From: Morella rubra
Taxonomy: Eukaryota > Streptophyta > Magnoliopsida > Fagales > Myricaceae
Assembly (NCBI GenBank): GCA_003952965.2
Contig: CM025855.1
Span: 30,842,854-30,906,853 of the forward strand
DNA length: 64,000 bases
Direction: 5' to 3'
How positions within the stretch are numbered: position 1 is the stretch's first letter; every line of letters starts with the position of its first letter. Of the stretch, positions 23,894 to 35,075 are shown one piece after another. Below the pieces are notes generated by a model. It saw nothing but the letters and a program-made list of their open reading frames with translations. It was not told the origin of the DNA and ran no database searches. A program made the translations under genes and the position numbers.

Positions 23894-26800
23894 ATGGGAG
23901 AAGTTGTCGAAGCAAATTACAGCCCAGCCCCAGACGACATATTTCTCAACCCTGCCATTTGTACCAAGAGCCCAGTAGAGTTAGTGCAAGTCATTACCAT
24001 CACAGCTTGTCCCTCTATAGAGAATATTACTAGTTCTGGATCAACAAATTTGAGAGGTTTCGAGCAGAACCCACAAGAAGCTTGGCTTCCCATCACAGAG
24101 TCCAGAAATGGCAACACCTTTTCTGTCACGGTTCTTACACTCTGCTCCGGGATCGGAATGCAAGCCCTGGTGCTTCCTGTTGCATTTGCAACGCTTGGGT
24201 GGTAAGCTATCTTTCCCCACTTGTTTACTTTATCATTATTTTGCTTGATTAGCCATTGTTAATGAAATCAAGAGGAGAAAAGGGTGAGTTGTAAATGAAA
24301 CGGGCGAGATTCTCATGTGTTTGGTAAGCAAAACGGGGCCGGCCCTCAAGACCTAGAAGTCTATGCCTTGCTTTTCGCACGGGTATTCTGCAGAATCAAA
24401 AGGTCACGCAACCATTTGATAGCTACCCTTGATTCCCAGAAGCTTCCTAGTTAGTTGGCTCCTAGAAGATATGAACCTAATCAAAATTAGAACCCTTAAA
24501 AGAGTATATCCAAAGAGCAAGAATATCTATAGTTAGCTCTTTGTCAGTGGAATAGGATTTTAGAGTACAATAAATGGGTAAGGATTCCATAGTAAGTAGA
24601 GATTTTCAAAGGTGTTCTAACGGACAAATTACGTTTCAGCTAAAAAAGTTAACGATCTTAATTAATCCACGTCATTTAATGAATAATATAGCTTGCACAA
24701 GTGTATTTAGATTCTTGCACAAGTGTATTTAGATTAGTCTCAACTCATTAAGGGGAGTTTGTTTGCCCAATTTTTTGAGGTCCAAAATTTCCACCACACC
24801 AAACACATTTCACAAACCCAATAAACTTCACACTTTTACACATACACTTCACACTTTTCACAAATCCAATAAACTTCAACATTCAAAAGATTTTAAAATT
24901 TTGAAAATATTCCCCAAAATTTTGGTAAACAAACGCCCCCTAAATGATATGGGTTAATTAAGATCATTGGATTTTTTAAATGAAATGTAATCAATTCCTT
25001 AGGACACCTATGTAATCTCTCCTTAAAATAAAATTGGTTCCTATAATAAATCCCTTATATATTCACCATGTGATCAATAATATATAATATAACAATCTAA
25101 TTTTGGACGTGACTCAAACCTTTGGATAATTATATTCTCCAGACTTTGATTGATAGACTAAAGCAGTGGCGGATGCAGGGGGCAGCCCTGAGCAGCTGTC
25201 ACCCATTGCACTGCCCAAAATAAAATTTATATGTAAATTTTTTATTTTTTATTTTTTTTTGGCTTGACCTGTGGGGGCCTGACCCCCACAGACCCAGGCC
25301 AACCCACATCTTCTTCTTCTCCTCTCCTCCTCCTTTTCTTCTCTTCTCTCCTTCTCCTTCTCCCATAAATTTCGACCCTCATAAATTTTGATCCTGAATC
25401 CGCCACTGGACTAAAGTTAGGACGGCTGATCAGTTCAATATTTTGCCAAAACCTAAGTTGATACTGAATTAGCCTCACCGGCGCGATTAACGTCAATTCT
25501 AAAGCTCAAAGAACGACGCAAATTCAACTGAACACCATCTACGCAATTTCACGCGATACTTTCGAGTCTCTATCCGTGCCCGGGCCCCGTGATAATATTT
25601 CCTAGTTGACTCTGTGAAGGGATGGACCAAGAATTAGTACCTTGTTGCTTTCTTAAATCTCTAGCAATATTTACTCTACTTTCTACGTTCGAATTCAGAA
25701 AAGGAATTTTTTTTCCTAAGTTTGTTATTCTCCCGTAGTAAATGCTTTTAATATTCTTGAGTCTTGACTCCTTCCCCAAGTAATCTTCGGTAAAAAGGAG
25801 GAACAATGACTTCAAAGCTTATGGGAATTCACAACTTCATACGATCGATATATGAAGCTCTGTCTCTCTCAACAACCATAACACCTTGTGCAAAAGTTCC
25901 ACAAATAGGATCCCACAAGGTCACGTCCGACCACGACTTGACTTTTGGAACAATACAAAGCAACAAGTAGCTTTAATTTTGAAGTAGCTAGCTTTTGAAA
26001 CCAAATTCATTCATATTTCGAAGTATCTTCTTTTGGATCGTCTCATGTGGTCCACGTTATTAATTAATAGCTTTGGCCATGATACTTACGCTTCAAGAGG
26101 CCGTATATTTTTGTTTTGCAAGTAGTTTGCAGGAAATCCCTTTAATTAATTGGCTGAATCAGAATAATTATAATATTTGCTTTGATTTCATGGGTTGCAG
26201 GGCATGGGGTATCCTATGTTGGTCACTCGCGTTTGTGTGGCAACTCTATACCATAGGGCTTCTCGTCAGACTGCACGAATCAGTTCCTGGAATCCGCTAC
26301 AGCAGATACCTCCAACTTGCAATAGCTGCGTTTGGTTAGTAAAAGGATACCTTTTATTTCCTTTTTATTTTAAGTTGTGGTTCGTTACCTTAATGATCTC
26401 GAAGAAAAGCTCCGATATAGGTCTTATATCACATCATATTCTAATTTCATACAATTTAAATTAGGCTTAATTATACAAACAATCCCTATGGTGTATAACG
26501 TTTTGACAAAAAGATCATTATGGTAAACGTTTGTACAAATTAGTTTCTATGATCAGTGTATAGTAACAAAATAGTCCTTTAATCTCAGTTTCGTCATCTC
26601 TCTTAACACCCGATACTGAGTTTTGGATTAGAATATATGACTCGTCGGTTAGAATTTAATTTAACTCAGCATAGGGCATTAAAGGAGATGACGGAACTAA
26701 GACAAAATGATCATTTTGTTACTATACACTGACCATAGGGACCAATTTATATAAACGTTTATCAGAATGATTTTTTTGTCAAAACGTTATACCATATGGA

Positions 26801-28495
26801 CTGTTTATATAATTAAGCCTTAAATTATAAACCCTGAAATTTTTCAACCCTCTTGTTGATTTTTAATGTTCAAGGAGAGTTTGGTAATGGCTTGAGATAA
26901 TAATATACGGAACCTTAAAATATTTCTGACACTATCGACAAAATCTTGATATAATATGTCGACGGTCCTTTAATATTACATGTTTGGATTTGACCTTACA
27001 TTAAAATTTATTTAAGAAAATATAGTTTATACCTACAAGAAAATATATCAATTACTTGCTCATCACTTTTTAATGAGCAATTAACTAACTTATAGTATTC
27101 GTTATCTAATCTTTTTTTATGAATGTTTATACAGTAAGATGCTACCCATTGGATTTGAAAATGCTTACCCGTACTTATTATATTGTGAAAGTCACTAATA
27201 ATGTTACATAATTATATATGTAGGTGCAAAGCTAGGGAAGTTGCTTGCGATATTCCCCACTATGTACTTATCAGGGGGCACGTGTGCACTTCTGATAATC
27301 ACGGGAGGTGGGACCATGGAGCTCTTATTCAAGACTGTGTGTCATAGTGAGTCCACGTGTCACGCCAAGTCATTGAGCGGTGCTGAGTGGTTCTTGGTTT
27401 TCACGTGCATAGCAATTCTCATAGCCCAGTTACCCAATCTGAACTCCGTAGCCGGGGTGTCTCTGGTTGGGGCCATTACGGCCCTCCTACAAACTACGCT
27501 GATTTGGGTTCTCTCAATCCAAAAGGGAAGGCCCAGCGACGTGTCGTACGGTCCATCTGAGGTGGTGAGCTCCGACATGGGAAAGATCAGCAGTATCCTG
27601 AATGCCCTGGGGATCATTCTTCTTGCCTTCAGAGGACATAATGTTATCCTTGAGATACAGGCGAGTATTTCTAAACGTTTATCTTTCTTTCTAAAATTTA
27701 TTTTCGGTATTCTCTTACATCGATCTTTATGCAATACCCGATTGAAAATGGAAAATTTTTGTTGCAGGGAACATTACCTTCAAGTCCAAAACGCCCGTCC
27801 CATAAGCCAATGTGGAAAGGAGTAACAATATCTTATATACTAATCGCCATGTGCCAATTTCCCCTCGCAATCGCTGGATTCTGGGCTTATGGAAACAAGG
27901 CAAGCAAATTTTCTCTTACCTGGGTTCGTGTATATTGTCATTACATCAGACAAATGGACAACAATCTTCCTATCCGATGAACAATCTGTTTCCTGTGAAA
28001 TGCCTGCAGGTACCTTATAGCGGAGGATTGTTGGCCGCATTTGCGAAGTTCCACGGACACAACACCTCCAAGTTCACGATGGGCTTCATTTACGTACTGG
28101 TGATAGTGAACTGCTTGTGCACATTCCAAATCTACGCTATGCCAGTTTTCGACAACTTGGAACTCAGGTACACAACCAGGAAGAAGCAGCGGTGCTCAAG
28201 GTGGGCTCGCACGGGCTTACGCGTTTTCTTTGGAGGGCTGGTTTTCTTTATAGCAGTGGCTTTTCCATTCTTGGGAAGCCTAGCTCCTCTAATAGGAGGC
28301 TTCACGCTGCCTTTGACGCTTGCTTATCCGTGTTTCATGTGGCTTTCATTGAAGAAACCCCGCCCTAACGGTGCAGTGTGGTCTCTAAACTTGGGGTTGG
28401 GTAGCTTCGGCATTGTATTGAGTATCCTGTTAGTTGTTGCAGCGGCCTGGACTTTGGCTGACAAAGGCTTAAATGCCAATTTCTTCAAGCCTTAG
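23894..28495 (+). CDS. LHT8-like: lysine/histidine transporter-like 8 amino-acid permease (C)
   Basis: Exons 23894-24201, 26201-26334, 27224-27660, 27768-27899, 28010-28495 give 498 residues. Signatures: QEAWLPITESRNGNTFSVT, LCSGIGMQALVLPVAFATLGW, FPTMYLSGGTCALLI, QLPNLNSVAGVSLVGAIT, LNALGIILLAFRGHN, AGFWAYGNK, FQIYAMPVFDNLELRY, LPLTLAYPCFMWLSLKKP, end FFKP. Introns 3 and 4 begin with GC, not GT (CAG|gcgagt at 27661, AAG|gcaagc at 27900). Nearby GT alternatives break the frame, while the GC sites give the exact exon ends of A and B. Introns 1 (2 kb) and 2 (0.9 kb) are swollen by three small transposons. Its 3' end and trailer are almost the same as in D. Same family role: proton-linked amino-acid permease, substrate unknown. 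Confidence 0.94.
24752..24940 (+). mobile_element. PIF/Harbinger-like MITE in transporter C intron 1
   Basis: 189 bp. The left end GGGGAGTTTGTTTGCCCAA mirrors the right end, which reads inward GGGGGCGTTTGTTTACCAA. TAA flanks both sides (24749-24751 and 24941-24943). Same element class as those at 3050 and 46604. Interior AT-rich, noncoding. Confidence 0.75.
25164..25408 (+). mobile_element. hAT-type MITE with exact 8-bp target duplication
   Basis: Ends CAGTGGCGGATGCAGG and CCTGAATCCGCCACTG form about 16-bp inverted repeats. The 8-bp sequence GACTAAAG occurs at 25156-25163 and again at 25409-25416. CAGTGGCGGA termini with 8-bp duplications are characteristic of plant hAT elements. 245 bp, no transposase. 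It sits in intron 1 of transporter C. Confidence 0.88.
26464..26819 (+). mobile_element. long-inverted-repeat foldback element, 8-bp target duplication
   Basis: 356 bp. The first ~120 bases (GGCTTAATTATACAAAC onward, through ataacgttttgacaaaa and cagtgtatagtaacaaaat) reappear as the reverse complement at the right end. TTAAATTA lies directly outside both ends (26456-26463 and 26820-26827). It is nonautonomous. The 8-bp duplication suggests hAT, but long arms are more usual in Mutator-like MITEs. It lies in intron 2 of transporter C. Confidence 0.82.
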
Positions 28496-30429
28496 TAACT
28501 TGTACTACGAAATTAAAGAAGACCAAACCCAATATTTATGTAATCTAAATCAGTAGCAAGGTATCCGGTGGTTAGGTTCGTGGATTAATTATGGGATGGA
28601 CCATCTCCTGTTAAGCCAAGCTTTGTAATTCACATTTATTGGGTATACAATTAGTTGCATCTACACAAGTTGTCATAAAAGTTCCTCGTCCAGCCCTCCG
28701 AACAACCGTTGGATTTTGTACATCAGGGGCCACTACACTAGGGACTATCCAGCGTAGGAAAAGAGACCGTTGCATGCAAGTTGGACGTCTCAGCTTCTCC
28801 AGTGGACAGAGATCTGTCAGCAACTTCTACATAGTGGCTCTGTAATGAGTGTTCTTCCCGAAGGAAAAAGAAAGAAGGAAAAAAAAAAAAAAGTATTCCA
28901 CGCGTCAGATTAAGGATCCCACTCCGGCTGTGCCCAAGAGCGCCGACGCACTCGTGTTTCGTTTACACTCCACCATTCTCGTCCATTTACTACTTTTGGT
29001 AAATCAATTGCTACGGTCAATTTCACGGTGTTCCCTTTTTAATCAAGATGATTTTCCAAGCAATTTTTTTATTAAAAAAAAAAAAAAATCAATAGTTTTC
29101 CTATTTTCAACTTTTATTTAAATTAGCAACTAAGATTCAAATGTTTATTTTCCCTTCACTAGCTGTTACTTAATTACTAATAAATCCGTCCCTTGCACCG
29201 CACTCATCCCTTATTTGGGAGCTTCAGCCACATCAACATCGTTTTAGTAGTTTCCATAACTCATCACCTTCCTTTTGGTTATCAGCGCATTATTCTACGC
29301 ACTCAAAACGATTTCAGCTTTCATTTCACGCAAAATCGATATTTTCTAGCTTATAACATTTTACTAAGTAGTTATATATCACCTTCCTTTTTTCCAATTA
29401 TTCTAACGCACTTTATTTTTTTCAAATCAATTATTAATTTCAAAAAAAAATAACAAATTATATAAAATCTTAAAATTTGGAATTAGATTATTTAATTGCA
29501 ACATAATGAAAATTGAAAATTGAAAATTTCTCACGCATACAGTAATACTATAATCAGTAAAGACTTGTACACACGAATCATGACCAAGAGGATGACTTAT
29601 CAAAGTTCAACTCGGGGCATTTATTGAAAATCGAGGAATTGTAAGGAGATTCATGGTTCTAAATCAGAATTTTCTATAATTGTTTGCTCAAATTGCAGTT
29701 TGCATAGTCCAATTCAATGAACCAGGACTCAATGGATTTTCATGTCTACGATTCTATAGAAATTACGTGGTTTGTCACATTACAAATAAATTGAATTTAT
29801 CTTATTTGCATTTGAATTAATGTTGAATTATAATTTTTTTTCGTTGGTTTTGTTTTGACTTAGGTTTTATCTCTTTTCATAACCGCTTTTATTCTTCTGC
29901 TATAATTACAAATTAAAAAAAAAAATGGAGAGCAGACACAAACATGTGAGCCCTAAATTGACAATATTTAAATTTTCTTTAAATATACCGTTAAAAAAAT
30001 TTAAATTAAAGACCTCCTAAATTTTGATACCTTAATTAACCGCTTACGCTATCTATAGTTAGAGCCGCCCCTGCCAATATAGCGTGGAATGGCATTAGAC
30101 AGGTGGAAATATAACATTGCAAACTTACATTGCTAACGTGAGGTGACACTCGGCGTAGGATACAAAGTCAAACCTTGCACTTTCATACAAATCTACTCAT
30201 CAGTCACCAGGACCTACATAAGGCCCTTTCTAGACAAGTTGACGTCGAGAATTTTCTGTTTGTTTGCATTAATGATTTTGAAAACGTTTATTACTTTCAA
30301 AACTATTTTTGAAATACAAACATGATTTTCTTCACGTTGAAAAATATTTTTAATCTTTAATAAAAAAAATTTATGTGATCCTTGACTTTATTTTCTGTGA
30401 CAAATCATACAAAAAATTATAAAAACTTG
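28496..30429. other. intergenic between transporters C and D
   Basis: Up to about 28691 this is the 3' trailer of C, nearly identical to that of D (33900-34097). A block at about 28835-28960 resembles the far-upstream region of C. The rest is AT-rich with no recognised feature. Confidence 0.4.
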
Positions 30430-30532
30430 TGTTAGAGTCGCACATTGATTAGGGACCATTTAATCTTGTGCTTCATATACCTGTTGAGTCACCTTTTCCC
30501 ATTGCCAATTGGTTTTGGAATGAAACTTGATA
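30430..30532 (+). repeat. TRIM left LTR
   Basis: First 103-bp terminal repeat, followed at once by the primer-binding site. Confidence 0.88.
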
Positions 30533-30634
30533 TGTATCAGAGCAAAATATTTCTGGGCTTGGCCCACTTGTTTGTATTTCCAGTGTTGTCCACGTGCATG
30601 GACCATGTTCATTCGGCCTGCACGTGAGGGGGAG

Positions 30635-30737
30635 TGTTAGAGTCCCACATTGATTAGGGACCATTTAATCTTGTGCTTCATATACCTGTTGGGCCACCTC
30701 TTCCCATTGCCAATTGGTTTTAGGATGAAACTTGATA
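30635..30737 (+). repeat. TRIM right LTR
   Basis: Second 103-bp terminal repeat, preceded by the polypurine tract at 30624-30634. Confidence 0.88.
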
Positions 30738-31109
30738 ACTTGTGTCATAAAAATTTTCTTTTCAAATATTTTTTTATTTATTTACATGTTTTCTAAAATA
30801 ACAAATGTTAAAAATTTCTTTAAGAACAATTTTTTTTTTATAGATAAGTTTTTGTAGAAAAAGTTAAGTCAATGATTAATAAAGTTTTTTTTTTCATTGA
30901 AGAGTAAAAATATTTTGAGTTTTAAGAAAATCGTGTTTGATTTAAAAACCAGTTTAAATTTTTTTTATTTTTTTAAAAAGGAACCTTTTCAAAACTAGTC
31001 ATTGATGGTAACGCTCAAATTGCGACACTAAACTGGCAAGATTTCAATTCGGTCCCGGTATTAAAGAGTACCCTAATGTGGGTTCTCAATTGAGTGGAGG
31101 AGAGCAGCC

Positions 31110-33899
31110 ATGGGAGAAGTAGTGGCTGAAGCAAATTTCAGACCGGGCATAGCTCTCCATCCTTCCAACACGAAAAACCCAGAAGAGGAAGTGCAAGTCG
31201 CCACCATTGCAGCCAGTCCCTCGAGAAAGGCTACTAGTATTGCGTCTGCAAACTGGCAAGGTAACGAGCAGAATCCACAAGAAGCTTGGCTACCCATCAC
31301 CGAGTCCAGAAATGGCAACACATTTCTTGTCACGTTTCAAATACTGTGCTCCGGAATTGGCATGCAAGCCCTTGTGCTTCCTGTTGCCTTCCCCGCACTT
31401 GGGTGGTAAGTTTTTCTGTTTTCCGTTTCATTGATTTAGTTTGTACTGCTTGACTTCAAATTGGCCAATAAGGAGGGAAGAGTTCACTGTATGATCCTGT
31501 CAAATGGATCGCTTACTCTCCATCTTTAGAAGCATTCACATCCCGCAGCTATCCCGGTTCAGTCTCTTCTCTCCATCAACCTTACCGTGTCCATCAGAGC
31601 CAAGGAGTGGAACCTCTAGCCGCCCTGATCCCATTTCTGATGTCTTCCTCTTTTATATCTTCGACGTTTCATATTCTATCGTAAAATTATGGATCCAAAG
31701 TACAAGCTAGTTGGCTTTATGTCTATGAAATATGCACCGTATTATCTGGAGAGTATCAAATGTCTTTTACTACAGAAATTATACTATAACTTTGGACCCT
31801 TGAACAGAATTCTCAAGAGGGTAGGCAGCTTAGGCGCTTGTCTAACCCCATAAAAACTACAAGGAGTCTGAAAATATACAAGTCCAAAGACTAATGTAAA
31901 CTTTCTCCACTGAAAAGATAAAAAAAAAAAAAGACGGCGCCAAAAATGGGCTCTGTATAAAAGGCTAATCTCGCTGGTATAACAGAGTTTTAGTATTTGG
32001 TTTAATTTTTTCGCTGGTTGCAGGGCATGGGGTATTGTGTGTTTGTCCCTAGCGTTTGTGTGGCAGCTCTATACCATATGGCTTCTCGTCGTACTACACG
32101 AATCGGTCCCGGGAATCCGCTACAGCAGATACCTCCAGCTTGCAATCGCTGCGTTTGGTCAGTACCTCTGTTTGTCTAACGTTTGAGCTTTCATATTTAA
32201 ATTTGTGATATAGGAGAGAGAGTTTTCGTTAGGTCCTTAAGTCAATGTAATTGTATTGCACTTTGTACAACTATCTCTGTTCTTTTAAGAAGGAAAATCA
32301 GACTCCTCCATCTGATAAATCTTCTGTAATATCTACTAAGTTTATCAAAATTTTAATTATTTCTTTGAGTTATAATGTTCTAATTATTAATTTTATTTAG
32401 AAAACAGAGGATTTCAACCAATAGATTTCCATATTTATCTGCATTGTATTTTATCTCAACCTGATACATACAGAGGTGGCTGCTAACGTGATATTCTATA
32501 TATAGGTGCAAAGCTAGGGAAGTTGCTCGCCATTTTCCCGGTGATGTACTTGTCGGGGGGTACGTGTGCCATGCTGATTATCACCGGAGGTCGGACCATG
32601 GAGCTCTTCTTCAGGACCATATGTCGTGGGGAGGCCGCGTGTCACGCGAAGTCAGTGAGCGGTGCAGAGTGGTTCTTGGTTTTCACGTGCATAGCAATTC
32701 TGATAGCCCAATTACCCAACCTGAACTCCATAGCTTGGGTGTCTCTGGTTGGGAGCATCACGGCCGTTCTATACACTACTCTGATTTTGGTTTTTTCAAT
32801 CGGAAAGGGTAGGCCCAGCGGCGTGTCCTACAGTCCATCTGAAGTGGGTGACTCTGGCATGGACAATATCAGTAGCATTCTGAATGCGCTTGGGATCATT
32901 GCTCTTGCTTTCAGAGGACACAATGTTATCCTTGAGATACAGGTGGGTATTATTTCCAAAAATCCTCCATTGTGATCGTCGCCCCGAAACAAATTAGCCC
33001 ATTGCCACACCAACTGGGGGGTCTAACGTTAGGGCATGACCTTGTGTACCTTTGCAGGGAACATTGCCATCGGGTCCAAAGCACCCATCCTATAAACCAA
33101 TGAGGAAAGCAGTGGTAATATCTTATACAATCATAGCCATGTGCCAATTTCCCCTTGCAATCGCTGGATTTTGGGCTTATGGAAATAAGGCGAGTAAATT
33201 TTCTCTTGTTTGTACTCTATGAGATCTGTTATAGTATGCCGAAAACAGAGTAAAACAACATGAAACAGCTTTACTCTACAATCTATTAACCCCTCAAATT
33301 ACGCCTGTCTTGTCGAAAACAGGCATGCCATCAGCTGTTCTCGTCGAAGTCGCGTACGCCGAACGCAAATGTTCATATCTGATGATGACCATTTTGTTTC
33401 CTATAAATGACAGGTACCTTATAATGGAGGATTACTGAGTGCATTTTCCAAAATCCACGGACACAACACCTCCAAGTTGACGATGGGCTTCGTTTACCTC
33501 ATCGTTTTAGTCAACTGCTTGTGTACATTCCAAGTGTACGCCGTGCCGGTTTTTGACAACTTGGAATTAAGGTACACAGCCAGGAAGAAGCAGCGGTGCC
33601 CAGGGTGGGTTCGCACGGGCTTACGCGTTTTCTTTGGAGGGCTGGCTTTCTTAATAGCAGTGGCTTTTCCATTCTTGGGAAGCCTAGCTCCTCTAATAGG
33701 AGGCATCACGCTGCCTTTGACGCTTGCTTATCCGTGTTTCATGTGGCTTTCAATGAAGAAACCGCGGCCTAACGGTGCAGTGTGGTCTCTAAACTTGGGG
33801 TTGGGCTGCTTCGGCATTGTATTGAGTCTCCTATTAGTTGTTGCAGCGGGCTGGACTTTAGCTGACAAAGGCTTAGATGCCAATTTCTTCAAGCCTTAA
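31110..33899 (+). CDS. LHT8-like: lysine/histidine transporter-like 8 amino-acid permease (D)
   Basis: Exons 31110-31405, 32024-32157, 32506-32942, 33058-33189, 33414-33899, 494 residues. Motifs as in C: QEAWLPITESRNGNTFLVTF, LCSGIGMQALVLPVAFPALGW, FPVMYLSGGTCAMLI, QLPNLNSIAWVSLVGSIT, LNALGIIALAFRGHN, AGFWAYGNK, YAVPVFDNLELRY, LPLTLAYPCFMWLSMKKP, end FFKP. Intron 4 has a GC donor (AAG|gcgagt at 33190), as in C; intron 3 has an ordinary GT donor (CAG|gtgggt), unlike C. D and C are sister genes. The start MGEVV matches that of C. From 31232 on, the gene is repeated as E. Substrate unknown. Confidence 0.94.
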
Positions 33900-34360
33900 T
33901 AACTTGTACTACGAAATTAAAGAAGACCAAACCCAATATTTATGTAATCTAAATCAGTAGCAAGGTATCCGGTGGTTAGGTTCGTCGATTAATTATGGGA
34001 TGGACCATCTCCTGATAATGCCAAGCTTTGTAATTCACATTTATTGGGTATACAATTAGATGCATCTACACAAGTTAACATAAAAGTTCCTCGTCGTAGT
34101 TCTTTTGTGTATATTAAAGGGAAATTTTCACTTTGTGCTGCAAAATTACCGGGTTAATGTAATTTTAAGAGTCCAAACTACCAAATTCGAAGTATTGGCC
34201 AGCATAAGATATCATGCTCTTAATGACTGAAATTCCAATATGGCAATTGTCTTAGCACCGGCAGTATATATATGCCCAGAAGAATGGCCGGGGATACGAT
34301 AACCGGCTGTACACTTGATTCATAAATAAGATCAACTTTCATACTCGTTACGCTGATTGC
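31232..34360 (+). repeat. 3.1-kb direct repeat containing transporter D, copy 1
   Basis: Runs from within exon 1 of D to 460 bp beyond its stop. It reappears at 35076-38136 with no difference I could see, except a 68-bp shortfall in intron 1 of the second copy. The offset is 3844 before that point and 3776 after it. Confidence 0.9.
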
Positions 34361-35075
34361 TCCTCTTTTTTTCAAAAAAAAAAAAAAAAAGTATCATAAA
34401 TCAAAGCTGATAAGATGCCTCTCATATATAGTCCAGTATTTTTGAAGTCATAGGCAGCTTAGATCAGTTCTGTAAAGATGATCTGCATGGCATCCTCTTT
34501 TTTTGTGATGTACTTGTAAAACTTGGATTGCACTAGGTAGTACGAATGTCAGGTTCATCTATGCTGATATCCATTTGATGAGGCTCGGACTCATGATAGA
34601 GCTCTTTTATTCTTCTACAACCAGCCACGAGTATGTCTTCTGTCACATAAGGAGGTTGACTTCAATGGCCCTGCCTCTCAGTCCGCGTGATGACATGGCT
34701 CGCAGAGTGGTTCTTAATTCAGTAGCAATTCTGATAGAGGGTGTCTCCAGCTTGGCACTGGTTGACATAGCTCCGTTCTGTTAACTATTCATTTTCAAGA
34801 ATTAGGAGCGTACAGACTGAAGTCTCTCCATGTAATAAAGGCATTCTGAATGCGCAAGCATTGCCCTTTCACGGATGTTATCCTTCAGAACAGGTGGCTT
34901 ATTGACTCTCCATTGAATCGAATTTTATAATTGCCACACCACCCCACGATAACAAGGGCATGACCTTTCCACAGAACATTGCCATCGGTCAAACACCTCA
35001 TAAACCAATGAGGCAGTGGTAATATTCCGACAACATTTCAGACCGGGCATTGATGCAAGTCGGCAGCCAGTCCCT
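34361..35075 (+). pseudogene. scrambled, indel-rich fragments of the transporter gene
   Basis: In order this holds a damaged version of the 3' flank of E (34361-34460), about 100 bp of unplaced sequence, and a damaged version of exon 3 of D (34575-34800, with cgcagagtggttctt, gtagcaattctgatag and gggtgtctc still readable). Then come damaged intron 3/exon 4 (34840-35020) and damaged exon 1 (35035-35075). No frame survives. It joins the two exact 3.1-kb copies. Confidence 0.75.

Larger units (their letters stand above)
30430..30737 (+). mobile_element. complete TRIM retroelement
   Basis: Two 103-bp direct repeats, 30430-30532 and 30635-30737, both open TGTTAGAGTC and close AAACTTGATA, with roughly 7% difference. 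Directly after the first is tgtatcagagc, one base short of the initiator-tRNA-Met primer site common in plant LTR elements. Directly before the second is gtgagggggag, a polypurine tract. ACTTG flanks the whole unit at 30425-30429 and 30738-30742. At 308 bp with no coding region it is a terminal-repeat retrotransposon in miniature, mobilised in trans. Confidence 0.92.

Noticed and set aside
34575-34784. 69-codon frame after transporter D
   Set aside because: It is an indel-damaged copy of transporter exon 3, not a gene.
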